Shown here: in pieces, positions 25,330 to 34,669 of the stretch
Numbering within the stretch: position 1 is the stretch's first letter
Layout: each line of letters starts with the position of its first letter
Assembly: GCA_963718995.1 (NCBI GenBank)
Contig: CAVRAP010000007.1
Location: 1-64,000, forward strand
Length of the DNA: 64,000 nucleotides
Direction: 5' to 3'
Source: UBA4744 sp963718995
GTDB lineage: Bacteria > Actinomycetota > Acidimicrobiia > Spongiisociales > UBA4744
The notes under the pieces: generated by a model
Told to the model about the DNA's origin: nothing
What the model saw: only the letters and a program-made list of their open reading frames with translations
The model's database searches: none
Program-made: the position numbers and the translations under genes

Positions 25330-26280
25330 TTGAGTCGCGCCCCCAATGCGAGTGTCGGTGGCCAAGCAGTCATCGAGGGCGTGATGATGCGCGCTCCGGC
25401 CGCCTGGGCGGTCGCCGTTCGGCGACCCGACGGTGTGATCGAAGCCGTGACGCACGAGCTGCCCCGACTCTCGTCGCGATCGCGGCTGGCCCGCATTCCT
25501 TTCATCCGGGGAGTGATGGTCCTCGGTGAGTCGCTCACCCTGGGATTCCGGTCCCTGTCGTGGTCGGCTCAGAAAGCGGTTGGAGAAGACGAAGAACCGC
25601 TGACGACTCGACAGATGGCCGTCTCGATGACGATCGCCCTGGTCGTCTTTGCCGCCCTCTTCATCATGCTGCCCCTCGGAGCAGCATCGCTGCTCGAGCC
25701 CTATCTCGGTGGTTCGAAGTTCTTGTTCAATCTTGTTGATGGTGCCGTGCGGGCTTTTCTGTTCGTGGGTTATGTCTGGGCCATTGGCCGCTCCAAGGAG
25801 ATTCGCCGGGTATTCCAGTACCACGGCGCCGAGCACAAGACGATCCACGCCTACGAAGCCGGCGATCCGCTTTCGGTTGATCGAATCCAGCAATACCGAC
25901 CCGAGCACCCCCGCTGCGGTACGAGTTTCCTCATGATTGTCGTGATCGGCTCGCTCGTCGTGTTCACGCTCATCGGGCGGCCTTCCTGGCCCATCCTCAT
26001 AGCCAGCCGGATCGTCCTGATTCCGGTCATTGCCGGGGCCGCCTACGAGATCCTCAAATTCTCCGGAGCTCACGGTGGTGAGTTGGTAGGGCGCATCCTG
26101 GCCGCCCCCGGTCTCTGGTTACAGAGACTGACTACCGGCGAACCGGACGACGAGCAGGTGGAGGTGGCCGTAGCGAGCCTGTTGGCGGCCCTCGAACCCG
26201 ACGCGCTCGATGAGGTCAAGGCGCGCGGTCCCGTCAATCCAGCGGCGCTGGCCGCGCTGGCGGGACTCGTGGGCGACTGA
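25330..26280 (+). CDS. DUF1385 (YqhQ-like) membrane protein
   Basis: The family signature GGQAVIEGVMMRAP is at the N-terminus (residues 10-23), with TM segments around MTIALVVFAALFIMLPLG and GAVRAFLFVGYVWAIG, and the conserved YHGAEHKTIHAYEAG and HPRCGTSFLMIVV motifs. 316 residues from TTG 25330 behind a strong AGGAGGAG ribosome site. The function of DUF1385 is not established. The gene is inserted between rpmE and prfA and overlaps the prfA ATG by one base. Confidence 0.88.
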   Translation: MSRAPNASVGGQAVIEGVMMRAPAAWAVAVRRPDGVIEAVTHELPRLSSRSRLARIPFIRGVMVLGESLTLGFRSLSWSAQKAVGEDEEPLTTRQMAVSMTIALVVFAALFIMLPLGAASLLEPYLGGSKFLFNLVDGAVRAFLFVGYVWAIGRSKEIRRVFQYHGAEHKTIHAYEAGDPLSVDRIQQYRPEHPRCGTSFLMIVVIGSLVVFTLIGRPSWPILIASRIVLIPVIAGAAYEILKFSGAHGGELVGRILAAPGLWLQRLTTGEPDDEQVEVAVASLLAALEPDALDEVKARGPVNPAALAALAGLVGD

Positions 26281-27359
26281 TGGAACCGGGGTTTCAACAG
26301 CGCCTCAAGGAGATCGAGGCAGCCTTCGAAGAAACCGAGCGGCGCCTGTCCGATCAGGATGTGCTGGCGGATCAGGTGCACTACACGGAGCTGACCAAAC
26401 GGCATGCAGAGCTACGCCCAGTGGTGGAAGGCTTTCATGCCTATCAGGAAGCCCTCCAGGATGCTCGCGAGGCGGAAGAATTGGCCGATGTGGAATCCGA
26501 CTCGGAGATGACCTCCGATCTCCGGGCCATGGCGTCCGAGCGTCGACACACGGCCGAACGTATCGAGGGAGAACTGCGCCGCGGCCTCATTCCGAAAGAC
26601 CCCAACGACGAAAAAGATGTCATCGTCGAAGTCCGTTCGGCAGCGGGTGGCGACGAAGCCGCGATTTGGGCGGGCGATCTTCTGGGGATGTACCGGGCGT
26701 ACGCCGATCGGAGAGGGTTCAAAACCGAGATCCTCGAGGCTTCACCGTCGGAAACGGGTGGGGTGAAGGAGGTCATCTTTGCTATGAAAGGCAAAGGTGC
26801 CTACTCACGAATGAAATACGAAGCCGGCGTCCACCGGGTTCAGCGAGTGCCGAAGACCGAATCGCAGGGTCGGATCCACACCTCAACGGCGACCGTGGCG
26901 GTATTGCCGGAAGCGGAAGACGTTGAGGTTGAATTGGACCCGAACGACGTGCGGGTCGACGTGTACCGGTCGAGCGGTCCGGGTGGACAGTCGGTCAACA
27001 CGACCGACTCTGCTGTTCGCCTGACGCACGAACCGACGGGCCTCGTGGTCAGTTGTCAGGATGAGAAATCTCAGCTGCAGAACAAGGAGAAGGCCTTCCG
27101 CATTTTGCGGGCCCGTCTCTACCAGATGCAACTCGAGGAGCACCTCGGAGAGATCGCCGACGCCCGCCGATCGCAGGTCGGGACCGGTGGCCGTTCGGAG
27201 AAGATCCGCACTTACAACTTCAAGGAGAACCGGGTAACCGATCACCGCATCGGGATGACGATCAAGCAACTCCCGGAAATCCTGGCAGGCGACCTCGATG
27301 CGTTCGTCGACTCGTTGACTGACGAGGAAGAAGCCAGAAAGCTCGTCGCGGGGGACTGA
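26280..27359 (+). CDS. prfA: Peptide chain release factor 1
   Basis: RF1 terminates translation at UAA/UAG. The GGQ peptide-release motif is at residues 235-237 (SSGPGGQSVNTTDSAVR). The stop-codon-reading tripeptide is PKT (191-193) in RVPKTESQGRIHT, where the best-studied RF1 has PAT. 359 residues, normal. It is followed by prmC, which methylates the GGQ glutamine. Confidence 0.95.
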   Translation: MEPGFQQRLKEIEAAFEETERRLSDQDVLADQVHYTELTKRHAELRPVVEGFHAYQEALQDAREAEELADVESDSEMTSDLRAMASERRHTAERIEGELRRGLIPKDPNDEKDVIVEVRSAAGGDEAAIWAGDLLGMYRAYADRRGFKTEILEASPSETGGVKEVIFAMKGKGAYSRMKYEAGVHRVQRVPKTESQGRIHTSTATVAVLPEAEDVEVELDPNDVRVDVYRSSGPGGQSVNTTDSAVRLTHEPTGLVVSCQDEKSQLQNKEKAFRILRARLYQMQLEEHLGEIADARRSQVGTGGRSEKIRTYNFKENRVTDHRIGMTIKQLPEILAGDLDAFVDSLTDEEEARKLVAGD

Positions 27360-27472
27360 ACCCTCCGCGGTCGAGAAGCCTCACCGGGGCAGTGCCGCGG
27401 CGCACCGTTAACCGGTGCTGTGTCGGCCTCGCACGACCGGAAAACACCCATGGTCTGCCAACATTGAGCTCG

Positions 27473-28304
27473 ATGACCTCGATTCGCCAACTTCTCAACA
27501 AGCCGGACATCCCGCGCCATGAGGCCGAACGCCTCCTGGCCCTAGCGGCGGGTCGTACGCGACAGCAGCTTCTGGGAGGCACAGAGGTTGATGCAGAGGC
27601 TGCGCAGAGATACCTGGATCTGGTCCGGCAACGACTCGCCGGAGTTCCCCTGCAGCATCTCGAAGGGACGGTCCGGTTCGGCCCCATCGAGATGCGCAGC
27701 GACCGCAGAGCGTTGGTTCCCCGGCCGGAAACAGAACAGCTTTGGGATGAAGCCGTGACCGCACTCGGCGAGGCAGGACCCGGGACCGTCATCGTTGATC
27801 TCTGTACCGGGAGCGGCAATCTCGCCCTGGCTCTGAAACACCGATTTCCTCTTGCGCAGGTGTATGCAACCGATCTCTCCGGCGAAGCTTTGGTGCTCGC
27901 CAAAGAAAACGCCGTAGCGCTGCAGCTCGACGTGGCCTTTCTGCAAGGAGACCTGTTTGCCCCCCTGCCCCATGAGCTCTACGAACGAGTGGACTTGCTC
28001 GTAGCCAATCCTCCCTATGTGACAGAGGCGGAGTTCGATCTTCTTCCGGTTGACGTTCGTGACCACGATCCGCGCCGTGGCGCTGGTCGCCGGGCCGCAT
28101 GGCGATGAAGTGCTTGCGCAGATTGCTGCCGATGCTTACTGGTGGATGGGCACCGGTGGATGGTTGTTCTGCGAGATCGGTGAGACGCAGTCTGAGCGGG
28201 CGTTGGAACTGTTCGGGGCGTACCTCGATGTTGAAGTTCGGGCCGATCTGGCCGGGCGCCCCCGCATGCTGGTCGGCCGCAAGGGTGGCCGTTGCTGCGT
28301 GTAG
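27473..28304 (+). CDS. prmC: Release-factor glutamine methyltransferase, frameshifted
   Basis: PrmC methylates the Gln of the RF GGQ motif. The SAM site VDLCTGSGNLALAL and catalytic NPPYVTEAEFDLLP are in the first frame. After DHDPR the reading must move to another frame to continue as VALVAGPHGDEVLAQIA...WLFCEIGETQ, the normal C-terminal half. One extra base near 28071-28076 (CGCGCC) explains this. As prmC is near-essential and adjacent to intact prfA, a consensus error is more likely than a true mutation. Repaired length is about 276 residues, normal. Confidence 0.88.
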
Positions 28305-28933
28305 CCCGGGTTGCGGAAACCGGCGAGCTGGGGGAACCTGCCCTGATGCACATCAAAGAAGCCGTCGCCGCCATTCGCAGAGGCGCGATCGTAGGAGTGC
28401 CGACGGATACCGTCTACGGACTAGCGGTCGATCCCCTGCAGGCCGAAGCCGTTCGGACACTCTATGAGCTGAAGGGAAGGCCACGCCACAAGCCCATCGG
28501 CTTGCTCAGCGATACCCTCGACCACTTCCGTCCGCTCGTCGAAGTCACACATAGGGTCGAGGAACTGGTGGCAGACCATTGGCCAGGGCCGCTCACACTG
28601 GTGGCGCGCAGCCTGGTCCCGCTGCCCGATTGGGTCGGCGATCACGAACGCTATACCGTTGCCATCCGGGTCCCCGACCATCCACTCACCAGGGAGCTGT
28701 TGGCGCTGACCGGACCTCTGGCTGTGACCAGCGCCAACCCGACCGACCAAAAGCCTGCCGTCTCGCACGGAGAAGCGAAGGTCCTCTTCGGCGATGCGGT
28801 GGTGATCTACCTGCCGGGCATCTGTCCCGGCGGAACATCGTCAACGGTCGTTGATGTAACAGTTGAACCGCCCAGGGTGTTGAGGGAAGGACCGGTCGTG
28901 TGGAGCTCTGAACGTGGGACGTTCGAGGCGTGA
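28292..28933 (+). CDS. tsaC: L-threonylcarbamoyladenylate synthase (Sua5/YwlC/TsaC)
   Basis: It makes threonylcarbamoyl-AMP for the universal t6A37 tRNA modification. The YrdC-fold motifs are IVGVPTDTVYGLAVDPL, LYELKGRPRHKPIGLL, HWPGPLTLVARS, VAIRVPDHP and VTSANPTDQKPA. 213 residues, without the long Sua5 C-terminal domain. Start TTG 28292 overlaps prmC; ATG 28346 is an alternative. Neighbours fit the prmC-sua5 order of actinobacteria. Confidence 0.92.
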   Translation: MLRVARVAETGELGEPALMHIKEAVAAIRRGAIVGVPTDTVYGLAVDPLQAEAVRTLYELKGRPRHKPIGLLSDTLDHFRPLVEVTHRVEELVADHWPGPLTLVARSLVPLPDWVGDHERYTVAIRVPDHPLTRELLALTGPLAVTSANPTDQKPAVSHGEAKVLFGDAVVIYLPGICPGGTSSTVVDVTVEPPRVLREGPVVWSSERGTFEA

Positions 28934-28991
28934 GGGGGCCGGACCTCCCGCTACCCTACGGTGGCTGGGACCAGACAGGAAGGCGGACATC

Positions 28992-30263
28992 ATGATTGAC
29001 CCCCGTCCACTCGATGAGGTCGACGCACAGGTCGCCGACCTCATCAGGGCCGACACGGCCCGCCAGAACTCACATATTCACCTGATCGCTTCGGAGAACT
29101 TCGTTTCGCGTGCGGTGATGGAAGCCTCGGGGTCGGTCTTCACCAACAAGTACGCGGAGGGTTATCCGGGTCGTCGTTACTACGAGGGTTGCGAGGTGGT
29201 CGACCAGGTCGAGGATCTCGCCCGTGATCGGGCCAAGACCTTGTTTGGAGCGGACCACGCCAATGTTCAACCGCATTCGGGAGCCCAGGCCAACATGGCC
29301 GCATATTTCGCCTTCCTCGATCACGGTGACAAGGTGCTCGGCATGCGGCTCGATCAGGGTGGTCACCTGACCCATGGTTCACCGGTCAACGCCTCCGGTG
29401 AACTCTATGAGTTCATCGCCTACGGGGTCGACCCGGACACCGACCTGATCGATATGGATGATGTTCGGCGTTTGGCCCTCGAGCACCGGCCCAAAATCGT
29501 CCTGGCCGGGTATACCGCTTACTCGCGGGTGCTCGACTACGCAGCTTTCCGATCCATCGCCGACGAGATCGGCGCTCTGCTGATGGTTGATGCCGCACAC
29601 TTCATCGGATTGGTTGCCGGCGGCGCCTACCCCAATCCGGTCCCGTACGCCGATCTGGTTACGGCAACAACCCATAAGGCTCTTCGCGGACCCAGGGGCG
29701 GCTTGATCTTGAGTCGCGCAGAACACGCCAAGGCCATCGACAAAGCGGTCTTTCCAGGTATGCAGGGAGGCGGGCTCTTCAATCAGGTCGCCGCCAAGGC
29801 GGTGTGTTTCCTGGAGGCGTCCACTGCAGAGTTCCAGGAGTATGCCGCACAAATCGTGGCCAACGCCCGCGCCATGGCCGGCCGGTTGACGGCCGAAGGG
29901 GTGAAGGTGGTCGGCGGCGGTACCGACAACCACATGCTGCTGGCCGATATGCGCAGTGTCGATGAGGAATTGACCGGAAAGCAGGCGGCCAAACTCCTGG
30001 ACTCGGTCGGCATTACCTGCAACTTCAACACGGTGCCATTCGATCCCCGTAAACCCTTCATCGGAAGCGGCATCAGGATCGGCACGCCGGCCATGACAAC
30101 GCAGGGGATGAAAGAGCCGCAGGCGGACGAGACCGCCGGGTTGATCGCCGGGGTCCTTCGCCATCGCGACGATCCGGCTGCCCTCGTTGACCTGGAGAGC
30201 CGCATTCGCAAGCTGGCGGGCGATTTCCCTCCCTACCCGGAAGGCTTTCCCGGGCATGTGTAA
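28992..30263 (+). CDS. glyA: Serine hydroxymethyltransferase
   Basis: It is a PLP enzyme interconverting serine and glycine with tetrahydrofolate. Motifs: HLIASENFVSRAVMEASGS, NKYAEGYPGRRYYEG, NVQPHSGAQANMA, the PLP-lysine region TATTHKALRGPRGG, and FNTVPFDPRKPFIGSGIRIGTPAMT split near the end. 423 residues from ATG 28992. Confidence 0.96.
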   Translation: MIDPRPLDEVDAQVADLIRADTARQNSHIHLIASENFVSRAVMEASGSVFTNKYAEGYPGRRYYEGCEVVDQVEDLARDRAKTLFGADHANVQPHSGAQANMAAYFAFLDHGDKVLGMRLDQGGHLTHGSPVNASGELYEFIAYGVDPDTDLIDMDDVRRLALEHRPKIVLAGYTAYSRVLDYAAFRSIADEIGALLMVDAAHFIGLVAGGAYPNPVPYADLVTATTHKALRGPRGGLILSRAEHAKAIDKAVFPGMQGGGLFNQVAAKAVCFLEASTAEFQEYAAQIVANARAMAGRLTAEGVKVVGGGTDNHMLLADMRSVDEELTGKQAAKLLDSVGITCNFNTVPFDPRKPFIGSGIRIGTPAMTTQGMKEPQADETAGLIAGVLRHRDDPAALVDLESRIRKLAGDFPPYPEGFPGHV

Positions 30264-30291
30264 CGAACGAGGACGGGCTCGCCCCACCTTA

Positions 30292-30307
30292 TGTGAAACA
30301 CATCACA
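30292..30307. promoter_or_regulatory. CRP-type binding site upstream of the ATP synthase operon
   Basis: TGTGA-AACACA-TCACA is an exact match to the CRP consensus, 27 bases before the first atp start codon (30334). A possible -10 TTATAG lies at 30319-30324, which would put the transcript start within a few bases of the ATG (near-leaderless mRNA). The CRP site would then overlap the -35 zone, favouring repression. The function is inferred. Confidence 0.6.
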
Positions 30308-30333
30308 AGCCGGCGGGGTTATAGGTTCCAACG

Positions 30334-30567
30334 ATGAAGAAACCGTCCGCCCATGAACAGGTGACCCAGGCCGTCAACGACGGGTGGGTCGCGGGCGGAA
30401 GCTTCTTTGCGTCGATCATGTCCGGGTTCCTGCTCGGGTATTTCGCAGATAAGTGGCTGGGCACCGAGCCGTGGCTGGTGATCATCGGCATTGTGGTCGG
30501 TGCCTATTCGGGATTCCTGCGGCTCTGGCACTACGCCAAGAGTGAAGGCGAGCGTCATGGACGTTGA
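30334..30567 (+). CDS. atpZ: AtpZ/AtpI-type F0F1 ATP synthase accessory protein
   Basis: This 77-residue protein with two membrane helices (GGSFFASIMSGFLLGYFADKW and PWLVIIGIVVGAYSGFLRLW regions) is the AtpZ-like first gene of the atp operon, thought to assist c-ring assembly or Mg transport. It overlaps the next gene by 11 bases. Confidence 0.82.
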   Translation: MKKPSAHEQVTQAVNDGWVAGGSFFASIMSGFLLGYFADKWLGTEPWLVIIGIVVGAYSGFLRLWHYAKSEGERHGR

Positions 30568-30949
30568 GGCGACCATCGCCCGGCACACCGCACGTCGGGC
30601 CCTGTATCTGGGCCCGGTCATTCTGGTGGTCTTCTGGGCCACTCGCGGCGTTGATGGGCTGTTTGCTTCGGCGATCGGTCTGGCCATCGTGGTCGGGAAT
30701 TTTCTCCTCGCCGGGGCCATGTTGTCGGTTGCCGCACGGGTTTCGTTGAGCCTCTATCATGCGGCCGCGTTGTTCGGGTTCTTCCTCCGACTTGGCCTGA
30801 TCACCCTCACCGTGCTTATTATCAGTGAGGTGGTTGACCTGGACCGACTGGCTCTGGGGGTAACCGTGGTAGTGGCCTACCTGGGTTTGCTCACCTGGGA
30901 AGCGGTGGCAGTGGCCAAGGGTGCTGAAAGGGAGTTGGAGTGGAACTGA
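30557..30949 (+). CDS. atpI: ATP synthase I-like membrane protein
   Basis: This is a 130-residue protein with four predicted membrane helices (ALYLGPVILVVFWATRG, FASAIGLAIVVGNFLLAGAM, AALFGFFLRLGLITLTVLII, LALGVTVVVAYLGLLTWEAV). Position and topology match the AtpI/UncI family placed before atpB. ATG 30557 overlaps the preceding gene, and its stop overlaps atpB by ten bases. Confidence 0.75.
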   Translation: MDVEATIARHTARRALYLGPVILVVFWATRGVDGLFASAIGLAIVVGNFLLAGAMLSVAARVSLSLYHAAALFGFFLRLGLITLTVLIISEVVDLDRLALGVTVVVAYLGLLTWEAVAVAKGAERELEWN

Positions 30950-31740
30950 TCCTGGCTATCGAAGAGTGCGACTACGTCAACGAGGTGGTCTGCAAACCGG
31001 CCAATGTCCTCGAGCTTTTTGAGTTCCCGGCCCTCTTTGGAGATATCAACCGCACGGTCTTCCTGATTGCCCTGGCCGCCCTGATTGTTATCGGGGTCCT
31101 CTTCTTTGCTTATCGGAAACCGCGCCTCATTCCCACCAAGTTCCAGGCGGCGGTCGAGTCGCTGGTTGGCTTTGTTCGAGACGAGATAGCCATAGGCATC
31201 ATCGGTCCGGAGGGCGTCAAGTACGCCCCGTACCTGCTGTCGATTTTCCTCTTCATCCTTGTCGGCAACCTCTTCGAGGTGACACCCCTGATCAACTTCC
31301 CGATCACCTCCCGGATGGCCCTGCCCGGATTCCTCGCCCTGCTGACCTACGTGATCTTCGTGGTTGCCGGTGTCCGCAAGCAGGGGTTTGGCTACTTCAA
31401 GGGAATCGCCTGGCCGCCGGGAGTGCCGACCGCCATGAAACCACTGGTTGGAATCATCGAGCTTTTCTCGATCCTCTTCGTGCGTCCGTTCAGTCTGGCG
31501 GTCCGGCTCTTCGCCAACATGGTGGCCGGCCACGTGATGTTGAGCATCCTGTTGGTGTCCGGTGTCGTGTTCATCGGGGCGATCGGGGAGATCGGACTGC
31601 GGTCGACCATCGGGATCGCCTGGTTGGGGATGGGGATCCTCATCTTTGTGTTCGAGATCATCGTGGCGGTTCTGCAGGCATACATCTTCACCCTGCTCTC
31701 GGCGGTGTACATCCAGACATCGGTTCAACCAGAACACTGA
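30940..31740 (+). CDS. atpB: ATP synthase F0 subunit a
   Basis: Subunit a forms the proton half-channels. The critical arginine lies in SLAVRLFANMVAGHV, and the GNLFEVTPLINFPITS segment and a C-terminal IFTLLSAVYIQ helix are typical. 266 residues from GTG 30940. Transcribed within the atp operon. Confidence 0.94.
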   Translation: MELILAIEECDYVNEVVCKPANVLELFEFPALFGDINRTVFLIALAALIVIGVLFFAYRKPRLIPTKFQAAVESLVGFVRDEIAIGIIGPEGVKYAPYLLSIFLFILVGNLFEVTPLINFPITSRMALPGFLALLTYVIFVVAGVRKQGFGYFKGIAWPPGVPTAMKPLVGIIELFSILFVRPFSLAVRLFANMVAGHVMLSILLVSGVVFIGAIGEIGLRSTIGIAWLGMGILIFVFEIIVAVLQAYIFTLLSAVYIQTSVQPEH

Positions 31741-31765
31741 GTTTGCGAAATAGAAAGGAAACGGA

Positions 31766-32029
31766 ATGGTTCACACTCTTGCGACGGCGGTGACCCTGGT
31801 GCTTGCCCAGCTTACGGGGGACATCGGCGGCAGCCTGGCGCTGATCGGCTACGGCCTCGCCGCGATTGGCCCGGGGGTCGGCATCGGTATCGTGGTCGGC
31901 AATGCGGTGCAGGCAATGGCCCGTCAGCCCGAGGCGGCCGGCATGGTCCGTACCACCATGTTCCTCGGTATCGCGTTTACCGAAGCCCTGGCATTGATCG
32001 GCTTCGTGCTGTTCTTCCTGGCCGGATAG
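31766..32029 (+). CDS. atpE: ATP synthase F0 subunit c
   Basis: This 87-residue hairpin has a glycine-rich first helix (AAIGPGVGIGIVVGNAV), the polar loop ARQPEAAG, and the ion-binding carboxylate Glu in LGIAFTEALALIG on helix two. The Na+-type Gln/Glu/Ser ligand pattern is not apparent, so it is read as a proton type. A ribosome site AAAGGAAA precedes ATG 31766. Confidence 0.95.
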   Translation: MVHTLATAVTLVLAQLTGDIGGSLALIGYGLAAIGPGVGIGIVVGNAVQAMARQPEAAGMVRTTMFLGIAFTEALALIGFVLFFLAG

Positions 32030-32041
32030 CAAGGAGATCGC

Positions 32042-32594
32042 ATGCTGAACGCTGCAACGAGCCTATTACTCGCTGCTGAAGAGGAAAGCGGGGGAGGTAT
32101 CGACCTGCTCCTGCCTGCTACGTCGGAGCTGATCGCAGGCATCATCGCGTTTGCCGTCGGTTTTCTTCTTCGTCTGGAAGTGGGCCTGGCCCGCCATCAA
32201 CCGGTCTCTCGAGAGCCGCCAGCAGGCCATCGGCGGCCAATTGAAGGAAGCCGAGGCAACCAAACTCGAAGCGAAGAGCCTGCTCGACGACTATCGCGCC
32301 CAGATGGCCGATGCCAAGGCCGATGCCGGCCGGATCGTCGACGAGGCGCGAGCCCAGGCCGAAACCGTTCGTACTGATCTGGTTGCCAAGGCCGAGGCCG
32401 AAGCCGGCCAGATCGTCGGCAAGGCTCGCGAGGATGCCGCCAACGAGAAAGCCCGGGCACTGCAAGATGCCCGCCAGGAAGTGGCCGACCTTTCGATCGA
32501 TCTGGCTGAGAAAGTGGTCGGGGAGAACCTGGACCGGGCCGCCCAACAAGGCTTGATCGAGCGCTACCTCGCCGATCTCGAGAGGATGGCGTAG
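32042..32594 (+). CDS. atpF: ATP synthase F0 subunit b, frameshifted
   Basis: The membrane-anchor half (SELIAGIIAFAV) is in the frame of ATG 32042. The continuation FFFVWKWAWPAINRSLESRQQAIGG and the long Ala/Glu/Lys coiled stalk are one frame over. One extra G at 32159-32160 (GTCGGTTTTC, expected GTCGTTTTC) joins them to a normal 183-residue b subunit. All other atp genes nearby are intact except atpA, so this is likely a sequence error. Confidence 0.9.
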
Positions 32595-32597
32595 TCG

Positions 32598-33131
32598 ATG
32601 GAAGATCGCGTACAGGGCTATGCGGCCGGCTTCTTTGAGATTGCGCGGGCCGAGGGCGAGTTGGAGAGGGTGCAGAGTGAGCTCCTGCAGATCGTCGGCG
32701 CCTTCCGCACTTCCGACGAGCTACGCGACTCCCTCAGCAACCCGCAATTGCCCGCTGATCGCAAGAAGTCGATTGTCGACGGCTTGCTCAAGTCGCGGGC
32801 TTCCGAGCTGACCGTCTCCTTTGTGAACTTCATCGTTGGAATGGGCCGGGCGTCGTCCCTGCCGGACATCGTGGATGAACTGGCCAACACGGCGGCGGCC
32901 GCAGTGAGCCGGGAGGTAGCTGAGATCCGCACTGCGGTGGAGCTTGATCCTGCCACCGTAGAGCGCCTGGTTGCCGCTCTGGCCCGCAAGACCGGAAAGC
33001 AACTCGAACCAAAAGTAATTGTTGACCCCTCCGTCATCGGCGGCATCGTCGCCCGGGTCGGGGATACCGTCATCGACGGCTCTGTGCAGAAGCGGCTCTC
33101 CGGTCTGCGCGAGGCGTTGAAGGCCCGATAA
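32598..33131 (+). CDS. atpH: ATP synthase F1 subunit delta
   Basis: Delta links the b stalk to the top of the alpha3beta3 head. 177 residues with the family N-terminal helical bundle (VQGYAAGFFEIARAEGELERV) and the C-terminal DPSVIGGIVARVGDTVIDGSV region that is highly conserved in delta/OSCP. Its start follows the atpF stop by three bases. Confidence 0.93.
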   Translation: MEDRVQGYAAGFFEIARAEGELERVQSELLQIVGAFRTSDELRDSLSNPQLPADRKKSIVDGLLKSRASELTVSFVNFIVGMGRASSLPDIVDELANTAAAAVSREVAEIRTAVELDPATVERLVAALARKTGKQLEPKVIVDPSVIGGIVARVGDTVIDGSVQKRLSGLREALKAR

Positions 33132-33150
33132 GGAATTGGCAGGAGATTCG

Positions 33151-34663
33151 ATGTCAGAGATGACCATCAAGCCCGAAGACATCACCGCAGCGCTCAAGGA
33201 GAGCCTGGCGGGCTGGCACCCGTCGGTCGAGGCGGAGACCGTTGGCTTCGTCGCGGTCGAGCGCCGACGGGGTTGCCCGCGTCAAGGGCCTCCCCAGGGC
33301 CATGGCTTCGGAGCTTCTCGAGTTTCCCGGCGGCTTGCTGGGCGTAGCCCTCAACATCGATGAGGACGACCTTGGTGTTGTCTTCCTGGGTGAGGCAAAC
33401 CATATCGAGGAAGGGAACCCCGTCAAGCAGACCGGCCGGGTTTTGTCGGTTCCAGTCGGTGATGCACTGCTGGGACGGGTCGTCGACCCGCTCGGTAATC
33501 CACTGGACGGCAAAGGTCCGATCAACTCCACCGAATCGCGCTTGCTCGAAACCCAGGCTCCTTCAGTGGTGCAGCGCCAACCGGTGAAAGAGCCACTCCA
33601 GACCGGTATCAAGGCCATCGATTCCATGATCCCGGTCGGTCGCGGCCAGCGCGAGCTCATCATCGGCGACCGCCAGACCGGCAAAACGGCCATCGCGGTT
33701 GACACCATCATCAATCAAAAAGGCCTCGATGTTAAGTGCGTCTACGTTGCCATTGGACAGAAGGCTTCGACGGTCGCCGAGGTGGTCGACGTGCTCACAG
33801 AGGCCGGGGCCATGGAGTACACCGTCATTGTCCAGGCCTCCGCCGCAGCGCCTGCTGCGTTGCAGATGTATGCGCCTTACTCGGGCTCGGCCATCGGTCA
33901 GTACTGGATGTACAACGGCCAGCACGCTCTGGTGATCTTCGATGACCTTTCCAAGCAGGCGGTTGCCTATCGCGAGATCTCCCTGCTGCTGCGCCGCCCG
34001 CCGGGTCGTGAGGCGTATCCCGGTGATGTGTTCTATCTGCACTCCCGGCTGTTGGAACGGTGCGCCAAGCTCAGTGACGAGCTGGGTGGCGGCTCGCTCA
34101 CCGGGCTGCCGATCATCGAGACCAAAGCCGGCGACGTTTCCGCCTACATCCCGACCAACGTGATCTCGATCACGGACGGGCAGATCTTCCTGGAGTCCGA
34201 CCTTTTCTACTCGGGGATCCGGCCGGCCATCAACGCCGGTATCTCTGTCTCCCGGGTCGGAGGCAACGCCCAGATCAAGGCGATGAAGAAGGTGGCCGGT
34301 CCGCTCCGTCTCAACCTCGCCCAGTTCCGGGAGCTGGAAGCCTTCGCCGAATTTGGCTCCGAGCTCGACGCCGCTTCTCTCGCCCAGCTCGAGCGAGGTC
34401 GTCGGGTCGTTGAAGTGTTGAAGCAGGACCAGTTCTCGCCGGTCAAAGTGGAAGCGCAGGTCGTGGCCATCTACGCCGTAACCGAGGGGCACATGGATTC
34501 GATCCCCGTCGAGAAGGTGGAAGACTTCGAAGCCGGTCTGCTCGACTACGTGCGCACGCGGAATCCTGAGCTGCTCGACCACATCGTCTCGACCGGAGAG
34601 CTGCCGGATACCGAGGCACTGGTGGCGGCCATCGCAAGCTTCAAGGAAACCTTCGAGGGGTAG
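33151..34663 (+). CDS. atpA: ATP synthase F1 subunit alpha, frameshifted
   Basis: ATG 33151 (AGGAG at 33141-33145) begins MSEMTIKPEDITAALKES...ETVGFVA. After codon ~35 the conserved chain SADGVARVKGLPRAMASELLEF is in another frame. One extra G near 33255-33256 (GCGGTCG, expected GCGTCG) explains it. The rest is intact: GDRQTGKTAIAVDTI (P-loop), VAIGQKASTVAEV, and the C-terminal ARTRNPELLDHI-type end. Repaired length is about 503 residues. Confidence 0.92.
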
Positions 34664-34669
34664 GGACCA

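Noticed and set aside
32042..33300. Programmed ribosomal frameshifting in atpF and atpA
   Set aside because: No slippery heptamer or downstream structure is evident, the shifts fall at different places, and unrelated genes in the window show the same kind of defect.
34155..34176. Palindrome CGTGATCTCGATCACG as a CRP-like operator
   Set aside because: It lies inside the well-conserved atpA coding sequence, and the half-sites are not TGTGA/TCACA.
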